DNA of 32,227 nucleotides from Oehlia diaphana (GCA_003833135.1 QZLH01000121.1:39423-71649); one strand, 5' to 3'. Counted from the stretch's first letter, positions 10,614-20,341 are shown. A program made the numbers and translations. Notes: generated by a model from the letters alone, not told the origin.

Positions 10614-12056
10614 ATGTCTAGACTTCCCGCTGATTGTCTTACCGAAATTTTCGAACATTTAGATGACAAAAATAGTTTATATTCATGCTTATTAGTTAAT
10701 CGTCTTTGGTGTAAAATTTCTGTTGGATTTTATTGGAGAGATATGGAGAATTATAGTACTTCAAATTTTAATACATTAATCTCTTGTCTTCCAAATGAAT
10801 CAAAAGAAATTTTATCTGAGAATGAAATTATTATTTCAACCCCAACTTTAATGCCAATGTTTAATTATGCGTCATTTTGTAAAGTTTTATCAATTGACCG
10901 AGTTTATACAAAAGTTGAAGAACTTCTTATGAATCAAGAAAATTTCTCATTTCATGATTTAAAAGATAATATTATTATATTATCACAAGAAATTTTTAAA
11001 TTGTTTGTAAAACAAATTTCTTCTTTAAAAAAATTAGTAACTTTTTGGTCTTCACATAATTGTATCACAATTTATCCTGAGACAAAGAATTTTTTAAAAA
11101 ATCTTTCAGAATTACATTGTAATTCAGATATTTGTCCTATATTATTTTATCACCTATCTCAAATATGTCATAATATATCATTATTAAACATAACGTTTAA
11201 TAAATTAATTTCAAATGGATTAAAAGATTTAATTTCCGTTCAAAAAAATTTAAAATATTTTAGTTTAATGCAATATAATTATCCAGAAAATTATCTTCCT
11301 TCATTAATAACAAAACTTCCAAATACTTTAATTAAATTAAACCTTTATGGAAAAAATAGTAATTCATTATCTTTTATTGGTAATTTTATGAATTTACAAA
11401 TACTTCAATTATCTTTTCAATCAAGTGAAAATTTTGAAGATTTTGATAAATTACAATATGTTATTTTACCAAAATTACAAATTTTAAAAATTCAACGTGC
11501 TTTTCCAAAATGTGAATTATTAATAAAATTCTTAGAAAATAATGGAAAAAATTTAAAAGAATTTTATTTAAGTGATATTAAAGGTTATAGTGATAATTCT
11601 TTAAATTTGGCTATTGCAAAATTTTGTCCAAATCTTAAAAAACTTTCTACTGGAATTAAAAATGATGAATTAGAAACTTTAAAAATCATTTTTAATAATT
11701 GTCAATATTTAGAGAGTATTAAAATTTGGTGTGGAAGTATCTTTTTAAGTGAAAAGGAAGCATTGGAAACGGTTGTGAAACATTCACATAAAAATATTTC
11801 TGAATTAATATTATATCATTTATATTATGTACGACCAAGATTATTTCCAGAAGAATTAGAATCTTTTTTTATAAGTTGGGAAAATCGTGTACCATTAAAG
11901 CCACTTTCTCTAGTAATTATTACTGATTATTTTTGTATAAATACCTTAGATAAATATGAGGAAAATATGAAAATTATTAAAAAATATATTGGATCAGGAG
12001 TTATTAAGAATTTTGAAGTTACAGGTTTTGAAGAGGATGAATCTACTAATTATTAG
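10614..12056 (+). CDS. F-box/LRR protein (paralog 3)
   Basis: This intron-less 480-residue protein starts at the ATG giving MSRLPADCLTEIFEHL; the frame upstream reaches only a TTG. Residues 1-45 are the F-box (DDKNSLYSCLLVNRLWCKISVGFYW). The LRR array has the family blocks ISCLPNESKEIL, FNYASFCKVLSIDRV, LSELHCNSD, LPSLITKLPNTLIKLNL, LENNGKNLKEFYL and LNLAIAKFCPNLKKL. It ends IIKKYIGSGVIKNFEVTGFE plus an acidic tail. The C-terminal half is nearest to paralog 4 (22848-24167). Here the two or so LRR units that paralog 4 lacks are present. AATAAA-type signals follow at about 12157-12175. The role is inferred from the family: an SCF substrate adaptor with unknown target. Confidence 0.93.
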   Translation: MSRLPADCLTEIFEHLDDKNSLYSCLLVNRLWCKISVGFYWRDMENYSTSNFNTLISCLPNESKEILSENEIIISTPTLMPMFNYASFCKVLSIDRVYTKVEELLMNQENFSFHDLKDNIIILSQEIFKLFVKQISSLKKLVTFWSSHNCITIYPETKNFLKNLSELHCNSDICPILFYHLSQICHNISLLNITFNKLISNGLKDLISVQKNLKYFSLMQYNYPENYLPSLITKLPNTLIKLNLYGKNSNSLSFIGNFMNLQILQLSFQSSENFEDFDKLQYVILPKLQILKIQRAFPKCELLIKFLENNGKNLKEFYLSDIKGYSDNSLNLAIAKFCPNLKKLSTGIKNDELETLKIIFNNCQYLESIKIWCGSIFLSEKEALETVVKHSHKNISELILYHLYYVRPRLFPEELESFFISWENRVPLKPLSLVIITDYFCINTLDKYEENMKIIKKYIGSGVIKNFEVTGFEEDESTNY

Positions 12057-12870
12057 AGTTTGTCTGTCTCCTATGGGTCGATTATAGAGTTGTAGTTCCG
12101 GACTTCCGATTACTATGGTGTAGCTACTATATTATATTATATTTTATGTTGGTTAAATAAAAATTTTGAATAAACGTAAATATTATTCTATATAACTGAT
12201 AAATTCTTGTTCCTTGCCTATTATACAATTCATAATCTTATGGGATACCGGATATATAGGCATATAAAGCAAAATTCTATATCGTTATAAATATAATTAT
12301 CGCACGGCCCTATAGGATCATGCTGATTTTATTAGACCGATATTTTCATTATCGTACAATATTGATTTAATAGTTATTCGGTACTTTTCGTGCCGAATAA
12401 GTGATTTATCCTGTATTACGTGATTTGAATATTGCGATTTAGGGCTGATACTTGATTCTGGCTGGTGAACCGGGTCCGATTTAGCTACATCTGTAATTTT
12501 TTGATTTGTAATCATCCGGACCCATGTCTTCTGCGTCATTACATGGAATCCGAGCTAATTCCACATCGATTCAATGAGAACCTGAGTCGAAAATTAGTAT
12601 AGCCAGGAAGAAGGGAGGTCAAAAATTCCAAAAATTAAATGACAGTCATTTAGGGAACATCTCATCGATACGTAATTAATGCGTGTTATTATGAGGACAT
12701 AAATGGTTCAAGTTCACGAGATTAATTTAATTTCAACAGCAATGCTAAAATATTCAGGCGTATACATCTACTCGAAAACCGAAATAATCAATTATATAAA
12801 TATCTTGCGATAATTCCCTTCTCATTTTAAGAATCTTCACATTATTTTTAAAATCTAATTTTTTCAAAAA
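12057..12870. other. Spacer with a partial dispersed repeat
   Basis: It contains the polyadenylation region of the upstream F-box gene, the partial repeat copy at 12297-12375 and a GC-richer stretch at 12400-12620 without a convincing frame. The open frame at 12318-12539 on the minus strand overlaps the repeat and shows no motif. Confidence 0.55.
12297..12375 (+). repeat. Dispersed foldback repeat, copy B (partial)
   Basis: TTATCGCACGGCCCTATAGG followed by ATCATGCTGATTTTATTAGACCG and a TTATCGTACAATATTGAT word matches the first third of the copies at 9343 and 28347 (reverse). The similarity stops near 12375, so this is a truncated copy. Confidence 0.7.
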
Positions 12871-14793
12871 AATGTCTGATTTGATTTCTTTAGTTAGCAT
12901 TTTTGTGTTAGGGGTTATAGATGGATCACTTATAAAATATATATTTGGCCAATTTACATTACTACTTTGAGAAAAATTCCTGGTCCACCATCTGAATGTC
13001 TATTTTACGGAAATTATAAGACGTTTATGAAAGAGGAGGTTAATGTTGCATTGTTTATATCTGTTTTCATACAACTATCTTTTATATGTTTATATAAATA
13101 TATAGGAGCCACAACTTGAATTGATGAAAAAATATGGAAATATAGTAAAATATTATGAAATATTTAATCAACCTGCTCTTATAATCACAGATACAGCAAT
13201 GGTTCAAGATATTGCATTAAGTAATACTTATGATTATATTAAACCTAATTTAGATTCTGTTGCATTTATCGGTAGAGGTCTTGCACTTTCAGAAGGTGAA
13301 GATCATAAGAGACAAAGAAAAATGATGAATCCAGCTTTCACTTATAGAAATATTATGTTAATTAAATATATTCATTTTAATGAAAAATTTAATCTTGAAC
13401 TAAGTTAATATTTTTATATAATTTATTAGAATATGGTTCCAACATTCACTCGAGTAGCTTCTATATTAATAAGTTTAATTGAAAATAAAATGAATTCTGG
13501 AGAATTTAATATTATACTTGCACCTTATATTTCAAAAACTACTTTAGATATCATTGACATAGTTGGTGAGAAAATAAAATGAAATTTTTTGTTGACATCC
13601 TTCACGTGATTTTTTACAATTCTACCTTTTTTTAGGATTTAATTACGAATTTAATTCATTAACGTCTCCGATTTTGAATTAGCAGATGCTTACAACATTC
13701 TTGTCACACCAACTAATTTAGGTTTTATAATTAGTAGATTATTAGAAGTATTTCAATTGAAATAAATAGAAAATTTACCAATGCATGTGCGGTTGTAAAT
13801 CGTGAGTCAGAGGAATTGGTTAAAAGAAAACTTAAAGAAGCCGAGACTAGAGAATTAAAAGGAAGCGATTTGTTATCTGTGTTAATTAATATTAATAAAA
13901 CATTACCTATTGAAGAAAAATTGACCGACAAAGAATTAAAAAATCAGGTGACTAAAATAAATTGTGGAAACTGTATTATCAAAGTATTTATCATTTATTA
14001 ATGCGCATATATTATTTATTGTCTGTGTATATTTTAGATTATGACATTCTTAGTAGCGGGACATGAAACCACAAATGGTGCAACTAGTTGGGCTTTATAT
14101 TTACTTGCACAACATCCACATGTGCAAGACTTATTACGTGAAGAATTAGTTAAAGCTTTTCCTGATAAATCAAATTTCAATCCTACATTTGATGAAATTA
14201 ATTCTTTGGAATTTTTAAATGGTGTAGTTAAAGAAATTTTAAGATTACATTCTCCAGGTATAGTTTAATTTGTCATTGTATATTAAAAATTTTTTAAAAA
14301 AATCAGCTTATTAACTTGATAATTTTTAATTTAGTTACTGCTATCAGACGAATTAATATTAAAGATAAAATTATTTAATTAAAAGTGAATTTATCATTTT
14401 GTATTTTATTAAAAAATTTAAATTATTAATTAAATAATTATTCTCGTTATTTAATAATAGAATACTTCAATAATTATTTCAACTACGGGACTCCATAAAT
14501 CACCTGAAATTTGGGGCCCAACGGTTAATGATTTCGATCCAAAAAGATGGATGGACCTTACTTTAACTAAGAATATATCAAATATAAGTATTTTACCTTT
14601 CAATGCTGGTGCAAGAGGTTGCATAGGAAATAAGTTATCTTTAGCTGAATTTAAAGTAATATTAAGTATTTTAATTAAAAATTTTGTTTTTCAACTAGCT
14701 GAAGGATTTCATGTTAAAACGAGAACTAGAACTTTTACTTCTTCTAAACCCGAATCAGAAATTGAATTCATTATTTCTAGAGTTGAATCTTAA
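12871..14793 (+). pseudogene. Cytochrome P450 pseudogene
   Basis: This is a decayed fungal-type P450 monooxygenase, normally a heme-thiolate enzyme anchored by an N-terminal membrane helix. In order: a hydrophobic start (MSDLISLVSIFVLGVI), then a stop and frameshift before RKIPGPP at about 12970. A 67-bp intron leads to EPQLELMKKYGNIVKYY and the helix-C region EGEDHKRQRKMMNPAF, where His stands at the usual Trp position. The next junction does not close in phase. MVPTFTRVASILISL follows, then an intron near 13566-13636, then frameshifts before DFELADAYN and before IEINRKFTNAC. KELKNQ is joined through intron 13948-14037 to MTFLVAGHETT, the I-helix motif. The ExxR motif (EILR, 14233-14244) precedes intron 14258-14334. 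An AT-rich, out-of-frame stretch follows, then STTGLHKSPEIW, FDPKRW and the heme loop FNAGARGCIG with Cys at 14620-14622. The last codons give SRVES. At least four breaks rule out a normal full-length product, although the key motifs survive, so decay is recent. Confidence 0.88.
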
Positions 14794-15255
14794 TGATTTT
14801 TTATCCTCTTTAATTATTTTTAATTATATTATAAATTAGTCTAACATTTATTATAATTATGTCATAAGTTATTTATTATTTTATAAATATCATATTTTTT
14901 TAATAGTCTTTACTTTACTTTATTATCGTAGCGTTTCTTTTTGATGTGCTGAAAATTTAAATTGTATGATCTTAAACTTAGATTTTGAAAAAGACGTGGA
15001 GACTGTTTATTACAATAATTGCAACTGAAAGAATTAAACTACTATTATTGCTGATAAAAAATGGGAAGTAAGTAGTTGTTCGTTTTTCCTGAGAACAAAG
15101 AATCAAAATCCCCTGTAGGAATCACGTCAGTAAATCTAAATGTTCTTGAGTTGCGGATGCAGAATATGAATTTGATAAAATGACACGAAAAAATCACATA
15201 TTAATGTTAAATTATATGGGACGCATTCGACTACCGAAAATTACTCGCCGATGAT
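14794..15255. other. Spacer after the P450 pseudogene
   Basis: This is AT-rich sequence with no coding pattern or repeat that I can support. Confidence 0.55.
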
Positions 15256-15455
15256 TAGCCCTGTTCAATTCTAGATCAGACCAGATTAATCACAAATGTA
15301 CTATTAGTCAAACCAATCCACAAAAATAGATATTCGCCTCTATAAACTAACGTGACGCGTGCCAGCGACTAACCATAGTGCTCAATTGTAACTGCGGTTT
15401 GACGGTTAATTTTTTTTCCGATCTGAGCGATACGATCTAGAATTGAACAGGGCTA
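15256..15455. mobile_element. MITE-like element with TA-bounded inverted repeats
   Basis: The first 22 bases (starting TAGCCCTGTTCAATTCTAGA) and the last 22 (ending TTGAACAGGGCTA) are perfect reverse complements. If the outer TA on each side is the target duplication, the element is about 196 bp with 20-bp inverted repeats starting GCCCTG. TA duplication and small size are typical of Tc1/mariner-derived MITEs. There is no coding capacity. Confidence 0.75.
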
Positions 15456-15463
15456 CTTTAATC

Positions 15464-15784
15464 ATTTCACCGACAGATCATTTTCACCGATATATAAATA
15501 TGATATTATAATAAAATTAAATATAAATTCATTTTTTTTTTAAAAAAAAATAAACGTTATTTCTTTCGTATAGAAATAAAATTTTTTTTTTAATATTGTC
15601 TTAATTTAGTAGATATTAATATTTTTTTTTACTTCTTAATTGTTATTATTTTTGTCTGTGATGAGCAAAAAAAAAAAAAAATAATTTACTGTAAATACGC
15701 AAAATGAACTGTCGGTGAAATGACTGTCGGTGAAACGTTTGTCGGCGAAATGACTCCGTCGCCCGATTGTCGGTGAAATTACCC
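15464..15784. repeat. Inverted clusters of a TTTCACCGA motif, possible element
   Basis: The left end carries ATCATTTCACCGACAG followed by ATCATTTTCACCGATA. The right end (15702-15784) carries the reverse complement four times: CTGTCGGTGAAATGA, CTGTCGGTGAAACG, TTGTCGGCGAAATGA and TTGTCGGTGAAATT. Between them is AT-rich filler with long homopolymers. Subterminal tandem motifs in opposite orientation at each end are typical of some non-autonomous DNA transposons. Confidence 0.55.
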
Positions 15785-15889
15785 ATTGTAACCGTATTAT
15801 AGTTATGATAATTCTAACTCTTATAAATTTGAGAATTTAGAATAAATAACGGTGAAATACAGTTGTGTACATAAAGACTTAACTTGACT

Positions 15890-16192
15890 AAGCTATTTAG
15901 AAGATTTGTTATTAATGAAGGAATATTTTCATCATCGTAATATTGTTCCATACTAAAATATTTTAAATTCTTCTGAATAAAATTAATTAATTAATTCCGC
16001 TATTACATTTGAACAATTGTTTAAGTCTAATATAGCACATAGTGTTATAGTGGTAAAAAAATTCGAATGAAATATTTGAGCTACAATGTAATTCTAAGGG
16101 ATTTTTTAACCAAATTTCGTTTTAAAATAAGGATACACTTTTAATAATTCCTGAATTACTATTTGTGAATTAGTAAGGCTTTTTGCAATGAA
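15890..16192 (-). pseudogene. F-box/LRR gene relic, LRR part
   Basis: Read on the minus strand this matches the middle of the intact F-box genes. For example TTATTAATGAAGGAA, TACTAAAATATTTTAAATT, GAAATATTTGAGCTACAATG and ATTTTTTAACCAA have near-identical counterparts in order at 8490-8715. CCTGAATTACTATTTG...TTTTTGCAATGAAATAAA matches about 8820-8870. Deletions and stops destroy the frame. The 5' part of what may be the same gene reappears at 18560-18655, 2.4 kb away, whereas the intact genes have only about 160 bp there. Confidence 0.8.
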
Positions 16193-16204
16193 ATAAATTA
16201 AATG

Positions 16205-16365
16205 GTATCAGGGCATTTCGACGAAATCCGTTTTGCCAAAACCCATTTCGCCGAAGGGACGTTACGCCGAATTCCATTTCGCCGAAGCCATTTCGCCAAA
16301 TGGTTATTTCGCCAAATGGACATTTCACCGAAGCCATTTTGCTGAATGGACGTTTGCCGAAATAT
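16205..16365. repeat. Degenerate tandem repeat of CATTTCGCCGAA words
   Basis: Roughly ten variants of CATTTCGCCGAA(T/G)GGA follow one another at 14-20 bp spacing: CATTTCGACGAAATCC, CATTTCGCCGAAGGGACG, CCATTTCGCCGAAG, TTATTTCGCCAAATGGA, CATTTCACCGAAG and so on. The word is related to the TTTCACCGA clusters at 15464-15784. The plus-strand open frame across it (SPNGYFAKWTFH) is a by-product. Confidence 0.7.
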
Positions 16366-16400
16366 TATTTATTATATTTGCTTATTGGACGATTTTAACG

Positions 16401-16480
16401 CTCACCAGGGGTGAATTTTACCGGGGGTTAATTTAAAAATAATTAACCGGAGGTGAAATTCACCGGAGGTTATTTTCACC
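16401..16480. repeat. GGTGAAATTCACCGG motif cluster, left flank of satellite
   Basis: This contains CACCAGGGGTGAATTTTACC, GGGGGTTAATTT, AATTAACCGGAGGTGAAATT and CACCGGAGGTTATTTTCACC, i.e. repeated and partly inverted versions of one word. A similar cluster lies at 17790-17896 on the other side of the 10-bp-word satellite, so the two may be the ends of one inserted element of about 1.5 kb. Confidence 0.55.
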
Positions 16481-16750
16481 ATATCACGTGATTTATAATT
16501 ATTATATTAAAATTCGTTTTTTAAAAAAGTACAATTTTTAACATGATATTATGTAATTAAAAATACAATAAAAAGTACAATAAAAATGAATAAAAATGTG
16601 CAAAATTTTCTCCCCTTTCTAATGAATATTTTATTATCATGATTATTGAGTAAAAATTGATCAAGTTTCATTAGAAGCAATGAATTAAAAAAAAATTAAT
16701 CGGAAAACACTTTATTTTTTTCCTAAACCTCCCAAACCTCCCACCCACCA

Positions 16751-17538
16751 ATATGAAGTGATAAAAACGATATGGAGTGATGAAAAATGATATGGAGCGA
16801 TATGGAGTGATGAAAAACGATATGGAACGATATGGAGCGATATGGAGTGATGAAAAACAATATGGAACTATATGGAACGATATGGAGTGATGAAAAACAA
16901 TATGGAGCAATATGAAGTGATGAAAAACGATATGGAACGATATGGAGTGATGAAAAACAATATGGAGCAATATGGAGTGATAAAAAATTGATATGGAACG
17001 ATATGGAGCGATATGGAGTGATAAAAAACAATATGGAACGATATGGAGCGATATGGAGTGATGATAAACAATATGGAGCAATATGGAGTGATGAAAAATG
17101 ATATGGAATGATATGGAGTGATGAAAAACAATATGGAGCAATATGAAGTGATGAAAAACGATATGGAACGATATGGAGCGATATGGAGTGATAAAAAATG
17201 ATATGGAACGATATGGAGCGATATGGAGTGATGAAAAACAATATGGAACTATATGGAACGATATGGAGTGATGAAATCAATATGGAGCAATATGAAGTGA
17301 TGAAAAACGATATGGAACGATATGGAGTGATAAAAAACGATATGGAACGATATGGAGCGATATGGAGTGATAAAAAACAATATGGAGCAATATGGAGTGA
17401 TAAAAAATGATATGGAACGATATGGAGTGATGAAAAACGATATGAAGCAATAAGGAGTGATGAAAAACGATATGGAACGATATGGAGTGATGAAAAACGA
17501 TATGAAGCAATATGGAGTGATGAAAAACAATATGAGAG
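16751..17538. repeat. Hierarchical satellite built from 10-bp words
   Basis: About 78 consecutive 10-mers are drawn from a small alphabet: GATATGGAAC, GATATGGAGC, GATATGGAGT, GATGAAAAAC and A-for-G variants such as AATATGGAGC. They are arranged in 20-, 30- and 40-bp higher-order units, each closed by a GATGAAAAAC or GATAAAAAAC word. Because 10 is not a multiple of three, 30 bp is a 10-codon period in every frame. Several minus-strand frames stay open, one for 312 codons (SISFFITPYR-type repeats). These are products of the repeat, not evidence of genes. Confidence 0.9.
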
Positions 17539-17789
17539 TGAAAGGGGCAATAATAAACGAAAGGGATAATTAAAAACAAAAACCTTAAACTCCTTGAAGT
17601 TATTTGAAATTGTTGTTTCTGAAAAACAAGTTAACAAGTTAGCATAAGAGAAAAAGAACATTAAACTAGCAAAGTAATAAGAAAATAAAAAAATCTTAAG
17701 AAGTTCCAGGAAAAGCTGGTCATTTTGGAAATAATACTACAAGGAAGCAAAAAACAAAATATTGAGCTACGCGTTTGTGTAATATGAAA

Positions 17790-17896
17790 TCACCTGGTGA
17801 ATTTCACCGGGGTAAATTTAAAATTTTAATGCATGCAGATCAAGGTGAAATTTACCCTGGTGAATTTTTTTCAAATTAACCGGTGGTGAATTTTAA
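17790..17896. repeat. GGTGAAATTCACCGG motif cluster, right flank of satellite
   Basis: CACCTGGTGAATTTCACCGG, AAGGTGAAATTTACCCTGGT and TTAACCGGTGGTGAATTTTA repeat the words seen at 16401-16480, in mixed orientation. Sequence between 17539 and here shows no gene. Confidence 0.55.
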
Positions 17897-18559
17897 ATTA
17901 ATCCTTGTTTATTTATTGTTTTATACTAAATACATGAATAATCTTTTCTAGAAAAATTTTTGAATTAGCTAATTTTTATTAAATTTGTCTTGTTGCTTAT
18001 AATATATTAGATCAGTAAATAACTATCTTATATTTATTTATTGCTTAACAGTTAATATCAGTTACTTGAATGTTAAAGTGATAATATCATAGAAGAAAAG
18101 AAACTTAAAAATAAAAAGAAATTTTTGTTCAAACGTTCATTAATTTTTATTTTTATTGCAAAAATAGTTGACGTGGCAAAATAGAAACTAAAAAATGAAA
18201 TTATTAAAGTACTCAATCAAGAATCGAAGATATTATTCAACATCTAAGTTTTATTTTATGAATTTGTCATTTGTATATTCGAGCGTAAATCAGAATATCT
18301 ATTAAGGTTCCTGATGTAATTTAATAAATAAATAAATAAAATTTTTTTATTTTCATTGCGTTGATTAATATTTTTATAAAAGTGATAATCGCCATCATTT
18401 CTATCATTTTTAGCGAAATGTGCCGTAACCAAATTAAATCATATAATCAACACGGTCAATCACTAAAATTTTACCAAATACTATATAATTATATAATGGA
18501 GGGTTTTAAGTTTGGCTTGAAATAGCAAGTCCATTCTTATATAAAGTGTCTTTGATTCG
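17897..18559. other. AT-rich spacer, nothing recognisable
   Basis: No coding pattern, RNA gene or repeat is supported. It lies inside the gap that splits the F-box relic. Confidence 0.5.
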
Positions 18560-18655
18560 TAGAATTAAAATTTGAAATATTATAATTGCATACATTTATC
18601 CAAAAAATTCTCACTGAAATATCATACCAAAAACAATTAACTAACATGCCAAATT
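18560..18655 (-). pseudogene. F-box gene relic, F-box end
   Basis: On the minus strand this reads MLVNCFWYDISVRIFWINV, matching LVNHLWCEISVRIFWIEI at the end of the F-box of the gene at 7754-9187. At DNA level TCCAAAAAATTCTCAC and TTAACTAACATGC are shared, with about 8 mismatches over 51 bases. The remaining parts are missing or scrambled. Orientation and order agree with it being the 5' end of the relic at 15890-16192. Confidence 0.75.
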
Positions 18656-18861
18656 TGTCACTTCAAAAATCAATATTATTTTAATAAGAGTTTGAAATAT
18701 AGATGAATGTCACCCTTTTTTAAATCGGAAGTTTTATTTATGAATAACATCAAAGAATTTGTAATTATGTAAATATTGTGATAATAAAAATACTCAACAA
18801 ACCCTAAAATAACAAAAAAAGAAGTAGGAAATAACATAAAAAAAAACAATTACCTTCGGCC

Positions 18862-19146
18862 CTGCCACAAGGGACTTCCGAAGAAGTGCACTATGCTCCT
18901 CCCATGAAAATTACGCATAGCACCATGCCGTACCACAACCAACCGGTCCTATCGCAGGACTGCAGCAAAAGCTGGTACCCACGAGCTTACTAAAAGTAAG
19001 TGTCTATGCTCCAACCCTCGCATAGTACTATACCGCTCCAAAAATTCCCAACCAGCCCTACTATGAGACTGCAGCAAAAGCTGGTACTCACAGGCTTACA
19101 AAGTAAGCACGCTATGCTCCCACCCGTGCATAGCATCATGCTGCTC
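18862..19146. repeat. GC-richer direct repeat, ~109-bp unit, about 2.5 copies
   Basis: GACTGCAGCAAAAGCTGGTA occurs at 18958 and again, nearly identical, 109 bp later. Each is followed by a CTTAC..AGTAAG hairpin, CTATGCTCC, GCATAG and a CCGCTCCAA-like end. A partial first copy (CTATGCTCCTCCCATG...GCATAGCACCATGCCG) precedes them from about 18885. Composition is clearly richer in G and C than the surroundings, suggesting an inserted repeat family. No tRNA-like box or coding frame was found. Confidence 0.7.
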
Positions 19147-19212
19147 CAATAAAAGTGTACCCAAAAAACAAGAAAAACTTAGTACCTAACATACCACCTA
19201 CAATATTTCTTT

Positions 19213-19399
19213 CGGCAATAAAACATAAAGATGTAAAAGGAAAGGAGGATGAAGGAAAGAATTAAGCGAAAAGAAAGAAGAGTACGAAATGACAAAAGAG
19301 TGAAAAGTTTTAAGACAACAAGAGAGAAAAGGTGAGAGGGAAAAGTGGGAAGAGTCAAGAGTAGGAAAGGTGAGAGAAGAAGAGTGAAAGAGAGAAGTT
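19213..19399 (+). repeat. Polypurine (GA-rich) tract
   Basis: Nearly all bases on the plus strand are A or G (AAAGGAAAGGAGGATGAAGG, GAGAGAAAAGGTGAGAGGGA and similar) for about 180 bp. There is no clear periodicity and no motif-bearing frame. Confidence 0.7.
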
Positions 19400-20296
19400 A
19401 CGAATTTTAAGGAGTATAAAAATTGTATAAATATTATGTATAGATACCATTATAATTTCCAAGTTTTAAAGTAAAATTTGATGAATTTATCCATGATTCA
19501 TTATGAAAATGCAGGAAATGATACTGATGACCGTAAAATTTTAAACATCATGTGCAGTTGATCTAAATAAAGACAGAATGTGAGTACTGTACTATTGAAC
19601 CAAAAAAATATGAACAGGTGAGTTGGCATGGTAACAGAACATTTTGCTTAATCTGAAATATATAAAGACGCCCTTCAGAAAAACAAAAGGGTCACAGCAT
19701 CTCAGTTGCACAACTGTTAGTTTTCATCAAGGTTTGCATCAAGTTACAGTCACTAATTTCTGTTATTCATGCAGCAAAGCCTTGCACTCTAGATCATACT
19801 CCTATCAAGTACTTGCTAAGCCCTGATAAGAAGCACTTGGATATTGCCTTTCAAACCTCACATCATTTTAATGATAAAACAATACCTCAATATACTAGAA
19901 TCATTGCATCTCTTGAAGTCTTTCTGAAAATTTCTTTTTTTTTTGTTATTGTTGTAAAGTAAATAATATATAAACCTATAAAAAAAAGCGAATATTATAA
20001 ATATTAAAAAAAAAAAGATAAAATATTACAAAAAAAGTAAAAAAAATAGATATTTAAAAAAAGTAAAATATTGCGAAAAATATTGCGAAAAAAAAAGGTA
20101 AAATATTGCGAAATAAAAGTAAAATATTCAAAAAAGTAAAATATTCAAAAAAAATATTGTAAAAAAAAATCGGCGTAAGGTATTTATATAGTTTTTTTGG
20201 GATATATTTATGTTATTTATGTAATATGAGTAATGTTTCTTCAAAGTTAACCACAGACTATGATTAACTAATTATACGCGACGCGACGCGAAATTG
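19400..20296. other. Spacer with an A-rich degenerate repeat
   Basis: 19600-19860 is GC-richer than average with one 60-codon open frame but no recognisable motif; it may be transposon-derived. 19980-20172 is a degenerate array of GTAAAATATTGCGAAAAA-like words with long A runs. Three CGCGA words (ACGCGACGCGACGCG) stand out at about 20276-20290. Confidence 0.5.
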
Positions 20297-20341
20297 ATTA
20301 GTCATGAGTCATGACTCATTGGCTTATGAGTCATGACTAAT
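20297..20341. repeat. Palindrome with three AP-1/Gcn4-type sites
   Basis: ATGAGTCATGACTCAT (20304-20319) is a perfect 16-bp palindrome. After TGGCTT the sequence continues ATGAGTCATGACTAAT, which is the reverse complement of the outer arm beginning ATTAGTCATGA. This gives three TGA(G/C)TCA words, the consensus of fungal Gcn4/AP-1 bZIP factors, within 30 bp. No gene lies near enough to show a regulatory role. Confidence 0.5.

Noticed and set aside
16233..16436. 67-codon frame reading SPNGYFAKWTFH
   Set aside because: It is produced by the degenerate CATTTCGCCGAA array.
16671..17661. Minus-strand open frames of 87-312 codons reading FFITPYRSIS repeats
   Set aside because: They lie inside or across the 10-bp-word satellite, where several frames stay open by the arithmetic of the repeat. 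The peptides are pure repeat and the ends coincide with the array.
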